Shown: piece after piece, positions 17,731 to 26,440 of the stretch | Layout of the letters: the number at the start of each line of letters is the position of its first letter | Numbering within the stretch: position 1 is the first letter of the stretch | The notes under the pieces: model-generated | Database searches by the model: none | Told to the model about the DNA's origin: nothing | What the model saw: the letters and a program-made list of their open reading frames with translations, nothing else | NCBI RefSeq assembly: GCF_006740045.1 | Contig: NZ_AP019749.1 | Span: 3,119,001 to 3,183,000 of the forward strand | DNA: 64,000 nt | Reading direction: 5' to 3' | Source: Comamonas terrigena NBRC 13299 | GTDB taxonomy: Bacteria; Pseudomonadota; Gammaproteobacteria; Burkholderiales; Burkholderiaceae_C | Program-made: the position numbers and the translations under genes

Positions 17731-18755
17731 TCCACCCCCCCGTACACCAGCAGCTCACCGGCCGCCGGCACCACGTCATCTGCCGGCTGCACCAGGGTGT
17801 GGTCCTTCTCCCCCGCCGCGCCGCTGATGGCTTCACCCATGTGCGTCCACAGCATGCGCGCCCCAAGGTCGCTTTCACGGTCATGCAACTGCTGCAATGC
17901 CTTCTCCACGGCCGCACGCACCCGGGGCTCATCTGGGGTCAGGTCGATGCGGTAGACCACCGGCCGCAGCACGGGGCTGCGCACCACCAGCTCAGGGGTG
18001 ACAGGGCGCAACGCCTCCAATGCAGCCTTGATGCGGTCCAGATCCGCTGCCGGCAAGGTGATGTCAGCCGCCGCGTCGTTGACCACAAACACCCCCACGG
18101 TGCCCGGTCCCACCCAATTGCGACGGCACCAGGCCCGGGTGACGCCGGGCTGGTCCGTGGCCCAGCTCACGTAGTCGTCAGCGCTGCCGCCGTGGGGCAC
18201 GTTCCGGAACCGCGCCATCACACGCGCACGACAGTCCTCCAGCTCCTCCACGTCTGTGCCGCCGGTGATTCCTACAGCGCCCACGGTCACGCTGCTTTCC
18301 ACCCCCAGCACGGGGCTGACCAGCTGCAGCACAGCCCCTGCTGACTGGTTGCCCTGCACGCCGGCATCCACCGCCCGGATGGTTGCCACTGCGGCGCCGC
18401 CCACCAGGATGACCCCAGCCTGCACCTCATACAACACACCGTCACGCTCCAGGCGGGTGCCTGCATCCACCACGGCGTCGGTGCTGCCTACAAACAGTGC
18501 CACGCCGCCGGCATGGGTGGGTTCCTTGCGGTACACGCCCCGGCTGCTACCGTGGCGCAACAGGGCTTCTTCTTCGGCCGTATCGGGGAACAGCTGACGG
18601 TATTGCCAGTCCAGGTACTGGTACAGCCCGTATACCGCCGCAGGGTGCACCCGGGCCAGCACAGCGCTGTCGCTGCGGCGCAGGCCTGCGGAGCCTTCCA
18701 GGTCCGCGCTGGTGCGTGACACCAGCAAGGGCAGATTGGGGGTTTCAAACGGCAT
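17721..18755 (-). CDS. Baseplate J-like protein (Mu gp47 type)
   Basis: 344-residue baseplate wedge protein. N terminus MPFETPNLPLLVSRTSADLEG and the central GATGT-like PTHAGGVALFVGSTDAVVDAGT, CRARVMARFRNVPHGGSADDYVSWA and VGVFVVNDA blocks are typical of the J/gp47 family. In order with gp46-, gp45-, gp44- and gp43-like genes exactly as in Mu. Confidence 0.92.
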   Translation of the reverse strand: MPFETPNLPLLVSRTSADLEGSAGLRRSDSAVLARVHPAAVYGLYQYLDWQYRQLFPDTAEEEALLRHGSSRGVYRKEPTHAGGVALFVGSTDAVVDAGTRLERDGVLYEVQAGVILVGGAAVATIRAVDAGVQGNQSAGAVLQLVSPVLGVESSVTVGAVGITGGTDVEELEDCRARVMARFRNVPHGGSADDYVSWATDQPGVTRAWCRRNWVGPGTVGVFVVNDAAADITLPAADLDRIKAALEALRPVTPELVVRSPVLRPVVYRIDLTPDEPRVRAAVEKALQQLHDRESDLGARMLWTHMGEAISGAAGEKDHTLVQPADDVVPAAGELLVYGGVEWL

Positions 18756-19155
18756 AGGCCACCTGCAATAGATCGTCGATGTTCAATTCGATAGGGTCGC
18801 CATCCGGGCGGTACAGCACGATGTGGGCAGCCAGGCGCACGGCGCTGGGCCGCGAAATGGTCACAGTCACCCCGGTAAGAAAGCCGTCATCCAGCAGCCA
18901 CTGCAACGCCTCTTCGCAGAATCGCTGTGCATCGCGGATGGTTTGCGGCGTGATCTTTCGGCGCCGTAGCAGCCACAGCTTGCTGCCGATGCGGTCGCCG
19001 GCCACGCTGGGGAAGCTGTCGCCCCACCAGCCCTGCAGGTCCGCGTCGTCCACCTGGTCGCTGGGGTCTGCCCGGCGCCAGGTGAACAGACTGATATGCA
19101 CGGCGCGCACCAGTGCACTGCGCTGAAGTTGCGCAGTGTCTATATAGGTCTGCAT
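18745..19155 (-). CDS. Mu gp46-like baseplate protein
   Basis: 136 residues with the GP46 pattern: FTWRRADPSDQVDDADLQGWWGD, GSKLWLLRRRKIT and a C-terminal beta domain ending in IDDLLQVAYAV. Overlaps the J-like gene by 11 bp. It is the gp25/W-like wedge component of the contractile tail. Confidence 0.88.
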   Translation of the reverse strand: MQTYIDTAQLQRSALVRAVHISLFTWRRADPSDQVDDADLQGWWGDSFPSVAGDRIGSKLWLLRRRKITPQTIRDAQRFCEEALQWLLDDGFLTGVTVTISRPSAVRLAAHIVLYRPDGDPIELNIDDLLQVAYAV

Positions 19156-19163
19156 GGAATCTC

Positions 19164-19628
19164 CTAGATTGGGCCGCCGGTGCGGTCGCCGCCCTTCACC
19201 ACGCCGCCGTGGCCATGGGTCGAACCGATGTTGACGCCGTTGTGCGTCAGCTCCGGAGACTGGATGTCCACCGAATCGGTGGCCTGAATGGTCAGCGTCG
19301 CCGTCACCACGGTCAGCTTGCGGCCCCGCTCAAAATGGATCTTGTCGCCCTCATCGGTGTAGAGCGCGACCTCCCCAGGCTTCAGGCCCTTCAGCCTGAA
19401 TCGGCGGTCTGCCACCACCACCACCACGCCATGGCTGCGGTCACCGCCAGGGAACACTGCAACACCCTCCGCACCGGGGTGCGGCCTGCTGGTGTAGCCG
19501 TAGGGCTCCAGGTGCTCCACGTCATCTTTGAACGAGCCAGCCGTCAGGCCAATCTGCAGGCTCTGCATCTTGCGTGCCGCGTTCACCAGTGTCACCGTGC
19601 AGCGGCTGACTATGCTTTTCAGGCTCAT
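19164..19628 (-). CDS. Baseplate spike protein (Mu gp45 / V type)
   Basis: 154 residues; the OB-fold N-terminal part (LQIGLTAGSFKDDVEHLEPYGYTSRP) and the repetitive beta-helix C terminus (KLTVVTATLTIQATDSVDIQSPELT...GSTHGHGG) match phage membrane-piercing spikes. The terminal His/Gly motif is a likely metal site at the tip. Start ATG 19628 overlaps the stop of the hub gene. Confidence 0.88.
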   Translation of the reverse strand: MSLKSIVSRCTVTLVNAARKMQSLQIGLTAGSFKDDVEHLEPYGYTSRPHPGAEGVAVFPGGDRSHGVVVVVADRRFRLKGLKPGEVALYTDEGDKIHFERGRKLTVVTATLTIQATDSVDIQSPELTHNGVNIGSTHGHGGVVKGGDRTGGPI

Positions 19629-20743
19629 TTCTTGTCCCAATCCGCAGGCAACAGGTATTCAAAGTTATCGGCCTTGCCGCCTTTTTTCAGCTTGCGATTG
19701 CGCTGCTTGTCGTTGGGCTCGGGCTGCACCGATTCCGGCGGGGCCACGTGCAGCGTCGCGACGGTGCCTTTCTCGTCCAGCACATACTCCACTTCCGTAA
19801 TCAGCATGTCCCGCTCAAAACCAATGATGGGGTCACGCACCGGAACAATCAGGTTCGGCACCCACAACGCACCATTGCTTTGCCGCCAGCCCTGCACCTT
19901 GTACGTGGTGGCCAGGGCCTTGCCCATGCGGCTGTTGCGCTCCCAGTCCACCCGGTCCCGTGCCAGTTGCTTGGTCAGCTGGCCCTGCTGCTGAATCAGC
20001 AACGGCCGGTAGCGCGTGGCGCGGGCGTCTGTGACTTCGGCCGCCACCTCGTTGGTTTCCTGGCCCCAGCTTTCATCCGTGCCGCTTTTCTGCCCCACTA
20101 CGCGGTACTGGCTCATGATCTGGGAGAAGTCCAGCCCGGCATCCGCACTGAGCACGTTCTCCCCCACCACCAGCGCGTCCACTGCGCGGCCGGCACTGCC
20201 CGGCTCCACAATCACGATCCGGCCCTGCGGGTCGTCAGTGCTCAGCAAGCGGCTGATGGTCAGCAGCCGGTCGATGCTGGCGAACACGGTTTCGCCGGGT
20301 TCAATGCTGTGGTCTGCCAGCGCCTGCGTTTCCGCCACCTGGCTGACCACCTGCAGGCCGAACGGCTGGGCCAGGGCCTGCACGATCTTCTGCACGCTTT
20401 GCCGCCGCCACTGGCCCGGCTTGTTCACCGCGCTGCAGTCCACCATGTCGGCAGTCAGGCTGCGGCCCGCAGCGCCACGGGTGATCTGGTCAGGGTCGTA
20501 GCTGATGGGCGTTGCAAACACCCAGCCCGTCATCACCAGATCCTGGCCGATCCACACCTGGGCCTTTTCGCCCTGCTTGATGGGGATGGGCCGGGCCTGC
20601 TGCCCCCAGCGCCAGGTAATGCCGAGGTCAAAGTCCCGGGCCTGGCGCTCGATGCCGGCGCCGATCTTGACGCGGGTCCACCCGTCGTAGTCCATGCCGG
20701 CCACCCGCAGGCGCACTTTGTGATCGTCTGCAGTAGCCGTCAT
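19625..20743 (-). CDS. Baseplate hub protein (Mu gp44 / P type)
   Basis: 372 residues. N-terminal barrel (VRLRVAGMDYDGWTRVKIGAGIERQARDF), then the late-control/gpD-like body (FATPISYDP, QKIVQALAQPFGL, LLSTDDPQGRIVIVEPG, QYRVVGQKSG) and a Lys-rich C terminus. It forms the trimeric hub above the spike. Order and overlap conserved with Mu-like phages. Confidence 0.88.
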   Translation of the reverse strand: MTATADDHKVRLRVAGMDYDGWTRVKIGAGIERQARDFDLGITWRWGQQARPIPIKQGEKAQVWIGQDLVMTGWVFATPISYDPDQITRGAAGRSLTADMVDCSAVNKPGQWRRQSVQKIVQALAQPFGLQVVSQVAETQALADHSIEPGETVFASIDRLLTISRLLSTDDPQGRIVIVEPGSAGRAVDALVVGENVLSADAGLDFSQIMSQYRVVGQKSGTDESWGQETNEVAAEVTDARATRYRPLLIQQQGQLTKQLARDRVDWERNSRMGKALATTYKVQGWRQSNGALWVPNLIVPVRDPIIGFERDMLITEVEYVLDEKGTVATLHVAPPESVQPEPNDKQRNRKLKKGGKADNFEYLLPADWDKK

Positions 20744-20755
20744 GTGATCCTCTAC

Positions 20756-22006
20756 TTACTCACGCGCCACCTGCAGCTGCTTGGGTGGCACAAAACCAGG
20801 GTGCGCAATGCGGTTGCGCTGCGCAATCTCAGGGGCGCGGGTGGCGTCCCCCCACTGCCGGTAAGCCAGCACCAGGGCCGGCAGCACAGCACCGGGCGTC
20901 ACCACCACCAGCGGCACGCTGGCCGATGCGGCTTGCGCCATGTGCCGGCGGGCCGTGGTGCGTGCCTGCTGCAGTGCGTTGAACACCGCCACGGGTGGGC
21001 GGCCACCGCCTCCCTGCAGGGCATCCCACAGGGCTGCATCCAGCACATCCCGCCCAGCCAGCACGTCAGCTTGGTAGAGCACCTGGGCCCGCTCCACAGG
21101 CTGCACTGCCTGCTGCCACACGGGCGTGGCCACATCCGCGGGCACTGCCTGGCGCTGCGCCGGCACCTGCGCGCCCGCCTCCAGCGCCACGGCCAGCTGC
21201 GCATGCCGCACTAGTTCTTGCACCGCCTGCACGGCCGCCACGGTGTGCGCACCGCCGGCCGGGTTGACGCTGCCCATGCGCCGGCTACCGCCGGCCGCGC
21301 TGCGCAGGTTGGCCAGGGCGCCCGAAGGGTCCAGGGACTGCAAGCTGCCGCGCACGCTGCCCACCCCTGCACGCACTGCAGACAGCAGGTTTGCCGGGGC
21401 GTTGAGCACCATGTCCACCAGGGCGGTGGCGCTGGCCACCGTGCTGGTGATGCTGCCGATGGTGCTGGTGACCTGCCCGTATGCGGCGGCCACGCTGCCA
21501 GTCATGGCGGCGATGTTGACCCGGGCGGCGTCCACCTGGGCCATGGCGTCGGTAAACCAGCTGCTGCCGGCGTCCAGCACATCATCAGCGGCCATGCCCA
21601 TTTGCGCGTCGGTCGCAGGGGTGGCGATGGGGTAGCCCTTTTCGCCGCTCTCCACAAACTGCAGATCAAAGCGGACCAGGCCGCCTTCATCCCGGGCATG
21701 ACTCACATTGCCGGGCAGGGCCGTGACCTGCAGCGCACCCCAGGCCGGGAGGATCAATTCCCCCAGGCCCGGCACATCCACCGCAGCCATCAGCGCATCG
21801 CGCAGCTTGAAGCAGTCGTCACCGCCCACAAATCCGGTGACCGAAAAGGTGCGCGTCACGCGCCCCAGATCTTCGGCATAGGGCGTGTCTCGCTGCACGA
21901 ATTCGTGCACCTGCACCCGGCGGCCGAAGGGGCTGCTTTCGTTCAGCACTTCAAAGGGCACCCCACGGAATGACGCGGGTTGCAGTTCTTTGCGCCAGTC
22001 GGCCAT
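20756..22006 (-). CDS. Mu N-like DNA circularisation / tail protein (gp43)
   Basis: 416 residues. The N terminus MADWRKELQPASFRGVPFEV, with FGRRVQVHEFVQRDTPYAEDLGR, is the DNA-circulation N-domain family. The middle contains an Ala/Val-rich helical segment and the C terminus ends RIAHPGFVPPKQLQV. In Mu, protein N is a tail component; the circularisation name comes from the family database label. Confidence 0.88.
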   Translation of the reverse strand: MADWRKELQPASFRGVPFEVLNESSPFGRRVQVHEFVQRDTPYAEDLGRVTRTFSVTGFVGGDDCFKLRDALMAAVDVPGLGELILPAWGALQVTALPGNVSHARDEGGLVRFDLQFVESGEKGYPIATPATDAQMGMAADDVLDAGSSWFTDAMAQVDAARVNIAAMTGSVAAAYGQVTSTIGSITSTVASATALVDMVLNAPANLLSAVRAGVGSVRGSLQSLDPSGALANLRSAAGGSRRMGSVNPAGGAHTVAAVQAVQELVRHAQLAVALEAGAQVPAQRQAVPADVATPVWQQAVQPVERAQVLYQADVLAGRDVLDAALWDALQGGGGRPPVAVFNALQQARTTARRHMAQAASASVPLVVVTPGAVLPALVLAYRQWGDATRAPEIAQRNRIAHPGFVPPKQLQVARE

Positions 22007-22026
22007 GGGGTTACCCTTCTTTCACT

Positions 22027-23862
22027 TCAACCGCCGGACAGGCTACGCCGCCCTACCTCAGTGAACATCTGCACCCCAGGCTGGCTGGATGTGGCAGATG
22101 TCACCCTCATTCCTGGCGGCGCGTTATCAAAGCGCACCACCATCTCGCCCTGCAGCTGCTGCTTGGTGGATCCACCACCCGGCATCAGCGGCGACTGGCG
22201 CGACTGGATAGGGCTGGTGGCGGCAGGCGGCACAGCCAGGCGCCGGTCGGAACCGTCTGCCTCGCCCTCTGCCACCGCAGCTGCCACCTTGCGGTCCGTG
22301 ACAAAAGCCTGCGCCTTGCCGCCCAGCCACTGGGCCCCCTTCATGATCGGCTGAATGATGGGTTCAAGCTTGGCCCAGAAGGCCTTGAACCAGGCCATGA
22401 TCGGCTCCCAGTGCTTCACGATCAAGCCCAGCGGGGACCAGTCGAAGGCCATTTTCAACAGCTCCCAGCCGGCTTCAAAGAGCGGGCCTACAGTGCCCCA
22501 CATCCCTTCAAAGTACGGCCCGATGGTGCTCCAGTTGGCTATCACCACCCCCGCCAGCAAGGCGATGCCACGAATGGCAATACCCAGGGGCGACAGTGAT
22601 CCCACCGTCAGCAGCGCCTTCAGCGCGAAGGTTGCACCCATGGCACCCAGCCGCAGGGCAACAAAGCCAGCAGCCGCGCCAATGACGGTCTTGACCAGCC
22701 AGGGATTGGCCTCGGCCAGCTCGGCAACGCCAGTGACCACCGGGCCGATGGTGTCCATGAAGTCATTGAACGGGGGCAACAACACGTTGCCCACCACAAT
22801 GCCCACCTCCACCGCTTTATTGGTCAGCAGCTGCAGCGCATTGGCGGTGGTGGCTGCACGGGATGCATATTCCTTGCCCATGCTGCCGGCGTACTTGCTG
22901 GAGTCCGACACCTTGTCGAAGTTTTCCGCCAGCTTGTCCAGGTTGGTCAGCATGGGGGCGATGGCGCCCACGCTTTCCTTGCCGAACAGCTCGGTCAGCA
23001 CGGCGGCCTGCTTGGACTTGTCCACCTTGCTCACGGCCGAGAGCACTTTCATGATGGTGCCCTGGGAATCCTTTTGCATGCCCGTGGCCATCTGCTTTGC
23101 GTCCAGGCGCAAGGCCTTGAAGGCGTTCTGCTGGCCCTTGGTGGCAGCACTGCCAGCCGTCAGCGTCAGCATGAAATTCTTCATGCCCGTGGCGGCCACG
23201 TCCTCCGCAATGCCCACCCCGGCCAGGGTGGCGCCCATGGCTGCAATCTGCGCGCTGGCCAATCCGGCCACCTCGCCCAGCGGCCCGATGCTGGTGACGA
23301 TGGCGCTGATTTGCTTGGTGTTGGCCGGGCCGGTGTTGCCCAGGTAGTTGATCTGGTCGGCCAGGGTCACCACCTCGGCCTGCCCCATCTTGAAAGCGGT
23401 ACGCCAGGTCGCCATCATCTGGCCCGATTGGTCGGCCGTCTGGTCGAAGGCCACCCCCATCATCACCGCATCTTTGGCAAAGCCTTTCAACTCTTCACGC
23501 GGAATTCCAGCCTGCCCCCCTGCAGCCACGATCTGTGCGATGCCGTTGGCAGCCATGGGCAGCTCACGCGACAGGCCCAGCACGTCCTTTTGCATCTTGG
23601 CAAAGTCGGCCGGGGTGTCGAAGTCCACCACCTTTTTGACATCGGCCATCTTGGACTCAAAGTCCATCGCCGCTTTGACACCACCAATGAAAGGGGCTGC
23701 AAAGGCACCAGCACCGGCCATATCGCCCAGGCTCATCTTGCCCAGGCCTGAAGACTCAAGCTGCTTTTTCAGGGTGTTGGCATTCTTCTGAATGCCCTTG
23801 AACATGGGGCTGAGCTTGTCGACCCCCGTTATCAGGGCCTTGAGTGTGAATTTATCTGCCAT
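22027..23862 (-). CDS. Tail tape measure protein (Mu gp42 type)
   Basis: 611 residues, short for a tape measure, which implies a short tail. N-terminal TP901-like core (FESKMADVKKVVDFDTPADFAKM, LSRELPMAANGIAQIVAAGGQAGIP), several hydrophobic helices in the middle, and tryptophan-rich repeats (NWSTIGPYFEGMWGTVGPLFEAGW). ATG 23862 is chosen for the GGGGA ribosome site; it lies 2 bp after the stop of the frameshifted chaperone. Confidence 0.92.
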   Translation of the reverse strand: MADKFTLKALITGVDKLSPMFKGIQKNANTLKKQLESSGLGKMSLGDMAGAGAFAAPFIGGVKAAMDFESKMADVKKVVDFDTPADFAKMQKDVLGLSRELPMAANGIAQIVAAGGQAGIPREELKGFAKDAVMMGVAFDQTADQSGQMMATWRTAFKMGQAEVVTLADQINYLGNTGPANTKQISAIVTSIGPLGEVAGLASAQIAAMGATLAGVGIAEDVAATGMKNFMLTLTAGSAATKGQQNAFKALRLDAKQMATGMQKDSQGTIMKVLSAVSKVDKSKQAAVLTELFGKESVGAIAPMLTNLDKLAENFDKVSDSSKYAGSMGKEYASRAATTANALQLLTNKAVEVGIVVGNVLLPPFNDFMDTIGPVVTGVAELAEANPWLVKTVIGAAAGFVALRLGAMGATFALKALLTVGSLSPLGIAIRGIALLAGVVIANWSTIGPYFEGMWGTVGPLFEAGWELLKMAFDWSPLGLIVKHWEPIMAWFKAFWAKLEPIIQPIMKGAQWLGGKAQAFVTDRKVAAAVAEGEADGSDRRLAVPPAATSPIQSRQSPLMPGGGSTKQQLQGEMVVRFDNAPPGMRVTSATSSQPGVQMFTEVGRRSLSGG

Positions 23863-23864
23863 GC

Positions 23865-24316
23865 TCAATCCCCGTACAGCGTTTTGTTGATGCGCCCTGC
23901 CTGGTCCAGGTGCTCCACCAGCACATCCAGCGGCATGGACAGCACCTGGCTCGGCGGCAAGCGCCAGAACCAGGCAGCTTCATAGGCCAGGTCGACTAGC
24001 TGGTCGACGCCGTGGATTCCGCATTCAAAAAAAAACCAATGACTGCCCAGGTCAGTTTGTTGAGGTCCAGCAGTTCCAACTGGTCCACCGAGCTTTCAGG
24101 GATGCCCAGGCATAACACCAGGTAGTCCGAGATCACACCCATGTTCGGGGTCGGCTTGTTGTCATCGTCCAGCAAGTAAGGCATGCGCCCGATCTGCTTG
24201 ACTTCCTTGGGCGTAGGACGCCGCAGCGTGACTTCGTTCACCTCTTCGCCGTGCGCTTTGATGGCCTTGACCAACGGGTGCACGCTGCTGCCCATAATTT
24301 GTTGCGCTTCGTTCAT
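23865..24316 (-). CDS. Tail assembly chaperone, long form made by -1 frameshift
   Basis: Slipping back one base on the T9 run (24027-24035) continues in an open frame for about 50 codons to a TGA at 23865, giving about 150 residues. The extension includes EAAWFWRLPPSQVLSMPLD and VEHLDQAGRINKTLYGD, a pattern known from gp41-42 fusions of Mu-like phages. Its stop touches the tape-measure start. Double products of this kind guide tape-measure and tube assembly in long-tailed phages. Direct sequence evidence is strong; slippage itself is inferred. Confidence 0.82.
23996..24316 (-). CDS. Tail assembly chaperone, short form (Mu gp41-like)
   Basis: 106-residue zero-frame product. VKAIKAHGEEVNEVTLRRPTPKEVKQIG and the following SDYLVLCLG..LELLDLNKL match the E/41/14 tail chaperone family. 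Start ATG 24316 overlaps the tube stop (ATGA). The frame runs through a T9 tract near its end and stops soon after, which is the arrangement for a frameshifted long form. Confidence 0.88.
   Translation of the reverse strand: MNEAQQIMGSSVHPLVKAIKAHGEEVNEVTLRRPTPKEVKQIGRMPYLLDDDNKPTPNMGVISDYLVLCLGIPESSVDQLELLDLNKLTWAVIGFFLNAESTASTS
24027..24035 (-). promoter_or_regulatory. Slippery T9 site for -1 ribosomal frameshifting
   Basis: Nine consecutive Ts on the minus strand (GGTTTTTTTTTGAA) in the last quarter of the short chaperone frame, the only such run in the tail genes. The -1 frame is open from here to the tape-measure start. Confidence 0.8.
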
Positions 24317-24663
24317 GACCAACGTCCTTTGTCGCCGTTGAATTCCAATGGGGCTTTGCCTTCTTCGCTGTCGAGGTTCGACTCACCGACCACATAACCG
24401 CCCGACAGGGTGTAGACCTTGCCATTGGCAAATTCCACAGTCACCGTCATGTTGGTGCCATCCATGATCTTTTGGACGGCCGTCCCCTTGGTCACCAGGA
24501 ACTCGCTGACCTTCACAAAGGGAGCGACCTCCTCCTCCTTGTAGTAGCCCGGCGCGATGGTTTCGCGCTTCTTGTCGGACAGCGGAGCTTCCACATTCCC
24601 TTTGATGACCACCTGCTGCCCGTCCACCTTGACGTAGCAGACGCCACCGCTTTTTTGACCCAT
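24313..24663 (-). CDS. Tail tube protein (Mu gpM type)
   Basis: 116-residue tube subunit: MGQKSGGVCYVKVDGQQVVIKG, then the EAPLSDKKRETIAPGYYKEEEVAPFVK block and a beta-strand C terminus (TVTVEFANGKVYTLSGGYVVG). It polymerises inside the sheath. It follows the sheath gene after an internal terminator and overlaps the chaperone gene. Confidence 0.92.
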   Translation of the reverse strand: MGQKSGGVCYVKVDGQQVVIKGNVEAPLSDKKRETIAPGYYKEEEVAPFVKVSEFLVTKGTAVQKIMDGTNMTVTVEFANGKVYTLSGGYVVGESNLDSEEGKAPLEFNGDKGRWS

Positions 24664-24681
24664 GGCGAGTCCTCCTCACAA

Positions 24682-24716
24682 TAAAAATGCCCGCCGTGGC
24701 AAAGGCCAGGGCGGGC
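24682..24716 (-). terminator. Terminator/attenuator between sheath and tube genes
   Basis: Arms GCCCGCC (24689-24695) and GGCGGGC (24710-24716), followed on the minus strand by ATTTTTATT. It lies between the sheath stop and the tube ribosome site and may set tube:sheath message ratios. Confidence 0.65.
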
Positions 24717-24735
24717 GGGTTACGACGGGCAGCGC

Positions 24736-26232
24736 TTACGCCGCTTCTTCCGGGTACTGCAGACGGAACTGGTTCACCAGCGCGAACACGCGCAGCTGGT
24801 TGACATAGTCCGGCGGGAACAGCACGTCCACGCGATTGGGGTTTGTTGCACTGCGCTCCACGATCAAGTGCGTTTCGAACGCCTCCATGTTCTCCACAAT
24901 GCCCCGATCTTCCAGCTCTCCGTAGGCCCCAATCAGCTCACCACGAGCCACCACAGGGGTGAGGATTGCTTGGCCGGCCCCGTACTTGGTCCCATCGTTT
25001 GCCAGCTTGTGGCGCGGGTACTTGCTGGTGATGCGCGACTCCAGATAGCGCAGCACGTAGGAACTGGTGTGCAAGGTTTCGCTATCCAGGTAGCTGTCGT
25101 CCTCCACCCCGAAGCTGTTTTCTTGATAAGTAGTGACAGACCGCTCAATACGGTACGCACCTCCCTTTGCATTGGCAGTGGCAATGCCGCTGGTCAGCAG
25201 GCTCTGGCGTTCATTCAGCATGAACCGTTCACCCTCTGGCGCGGCATCGATGCCCGTCAGCACGCCGGTTTGCGTGGGCCGGGCCGGGTCAGCACCAATG
25301 AATACCGCAGTACGCGCCAGCCAGGCGCCGGCCACTTCCCATGCGGGCTGCGGCACACCAGGCTCAAAGCCATGCACCGTGGTGTGCTGGTCATTGCGCG
25401 TAGACCCGAAGGCCACCAGTTCACCCAGTTCACCACGGCGTGCACCGTACACGTGGCCGTAGATTTGCTGCGACCAGGACCAGCGGCCGGTGGAATCGTT
25501 CATCCAGTCGCGCAGCGCATTCAGGCTTCCGGCATCGGTGAAGGCGCAGCCGATGAACTCGAATGCTTCATCCCCCACGGCCGCCAGTGCATCCTGCAGC
25601 TCGGGGGAACCAGCGCCGCCAGCCATAGGCGTGAAGGCCACCGCAATGCCTGCAGGCGTGGACTCGCCACCGGCCGTGCCCAGGCGGTTGAGCTGCAGCT
25701 GGATGTCGTTGCCCAGCAGGCCCTTGAACTTGGCAGTCAGCGACACCACGCCCAACGCTGCCAGCGCCGTCACGTACATGCCCGCCTTGGCGTTGATGGC
25801 TGCGGCGGTCGCTGCGGCTACGGCCGTAGGCGTGTCACCGTTGACCACCGAAACCTGCACACGCACACCTGCGACGTACACATTCAACACCCCGCTGGCG
25901 GTTGCTGCGCCGGTGACGGTGATCTTGCCTGCAGCTGCAGCGCCCTGGGTCAGCTTGACCGGCAGGCACCACACTTCGCCAAAGGTGTCGTTCTTGCGGT
26001 AGGCCTGGTGCATGCCGTGCAGCACGCTGCCAATGCCGCCGATCTGGCCTGCCAGTTCGCTGCGGCTGACCAGGACCAGCTTGCCGATGCTGTCATGCTC
26101 CGCATCGTCGTTCACCTGGCCAATCACCAAGCTGCGCAGCGTGCTGCTGCCGCTGTTGGCCATGCTGCTGTCCATCTCTGCATAGAACAGAGGCACCCGC
26201 TGCGCGGGCGGGATGGTGCTACTGATTGCCAT
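24736..26232 (-). CDS. Contractile tail sheath protein (Mu gpL type)
   Basis: 498-residue sheath subunit. N terminus MAISSTIPPAQRVPLFYAEM with RSLVIGQVNDDAEH, a central domain inserted around KAGMYVTALAALGVVSLTAKF, and a C terminus (ENSFGVEDDSYLDSETLHTSSYVLRYLESRITSKYPRHKL, DVLFPPDYVNQLRVFALVNQFRLQY). This establishes a myovirus-type tail. Overlaps the preceding small gene by 14 bp. Confidence 0.93.
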   Translation of the reverse strand: MAISSTIPPAQRVPLFYAEMDSSMANSGSSTLRSLVIGQVNDDAEHDSIGKLVLVSRSELAGQIGGIGSVLHGMHQAYRKNDTFGEVWCLPVKLTQGAAAAGKITVTGAATASGVLNVYVAGVRVQVSVVNGDTPTAVAAATAAAINAKAGMYVTALAALGVVSLTAKFKGLLGNDIQLQLNRLGTAGGESTPAGIAVAFTPMAGGAGSPELQDALAAVGDEAFEFIGCAFTDAGSLNALRDWMNDSTGRWSWSQQIYGHVYGARRGELGELVAFGSTRNDQHTTVHGFEPGVPQPAWEVAGAWLARTAVFIGADPARPTQTGVLTGIDAAPEGERFMLNERQSLLTSGIATANAKGGAYRIERSVTTYQENSFGVEDDSYLDSETLHTSSYVLRYLESRITSKYPRHKLANDGTKYGAGQAILTPVVARGELIGAYGELEDRGIVENMEAFETHLIVERSATNPNRVDVLFPPDYVNQLRVFALVNQFRLQYPEEAA

Positions 26233-26440
26233 CGGACTTCACTCCCTTGGTTGCAGCGGCCTTGGCTGCGGGTTGAACAATCACCACATCGCCCACGGCG
26301 AGGCGGCGGCGCCAGTACACGTTGTGCGGCACCTCCATGCCCTCGGGCGGCATCAGCTGGTGCTGGCGCTCAGGCATGCGCACTGCACGCCCTTCGCAGG
26401 GTTTGACGTGCACACGTGTGCACTGCACGGTTTCAGTCAT
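26219..26440 (-). CDS. Mu gp38-like small protein (DUF2635)
   Basis: 73 residues with the family core PEGMEVPHNVYWRRRLAVGDVV. It precedes the sheath gene in Mu-like tail clusters; role unknown. A copy of the dispersed palindrome lies 17 bp inside its start and encodes TRVHV. Confidence 0.8.
   Translation of the reverse strand: MTETVQCTRVHVKPCEGRAVRMPERQHQLMPPEGMEVPHNVYWRRRLAVGDVVIVQPAAKAAATKGVKSDGNQ
26408..26423. repeat. Dispersed CACGTG palindrome, copy 2
   Basis: Perfect 16-bp palindrome GTGCACACGTGTGCAC, within the first 35 bases of the gp38-like gene. Confidence 0.7.
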
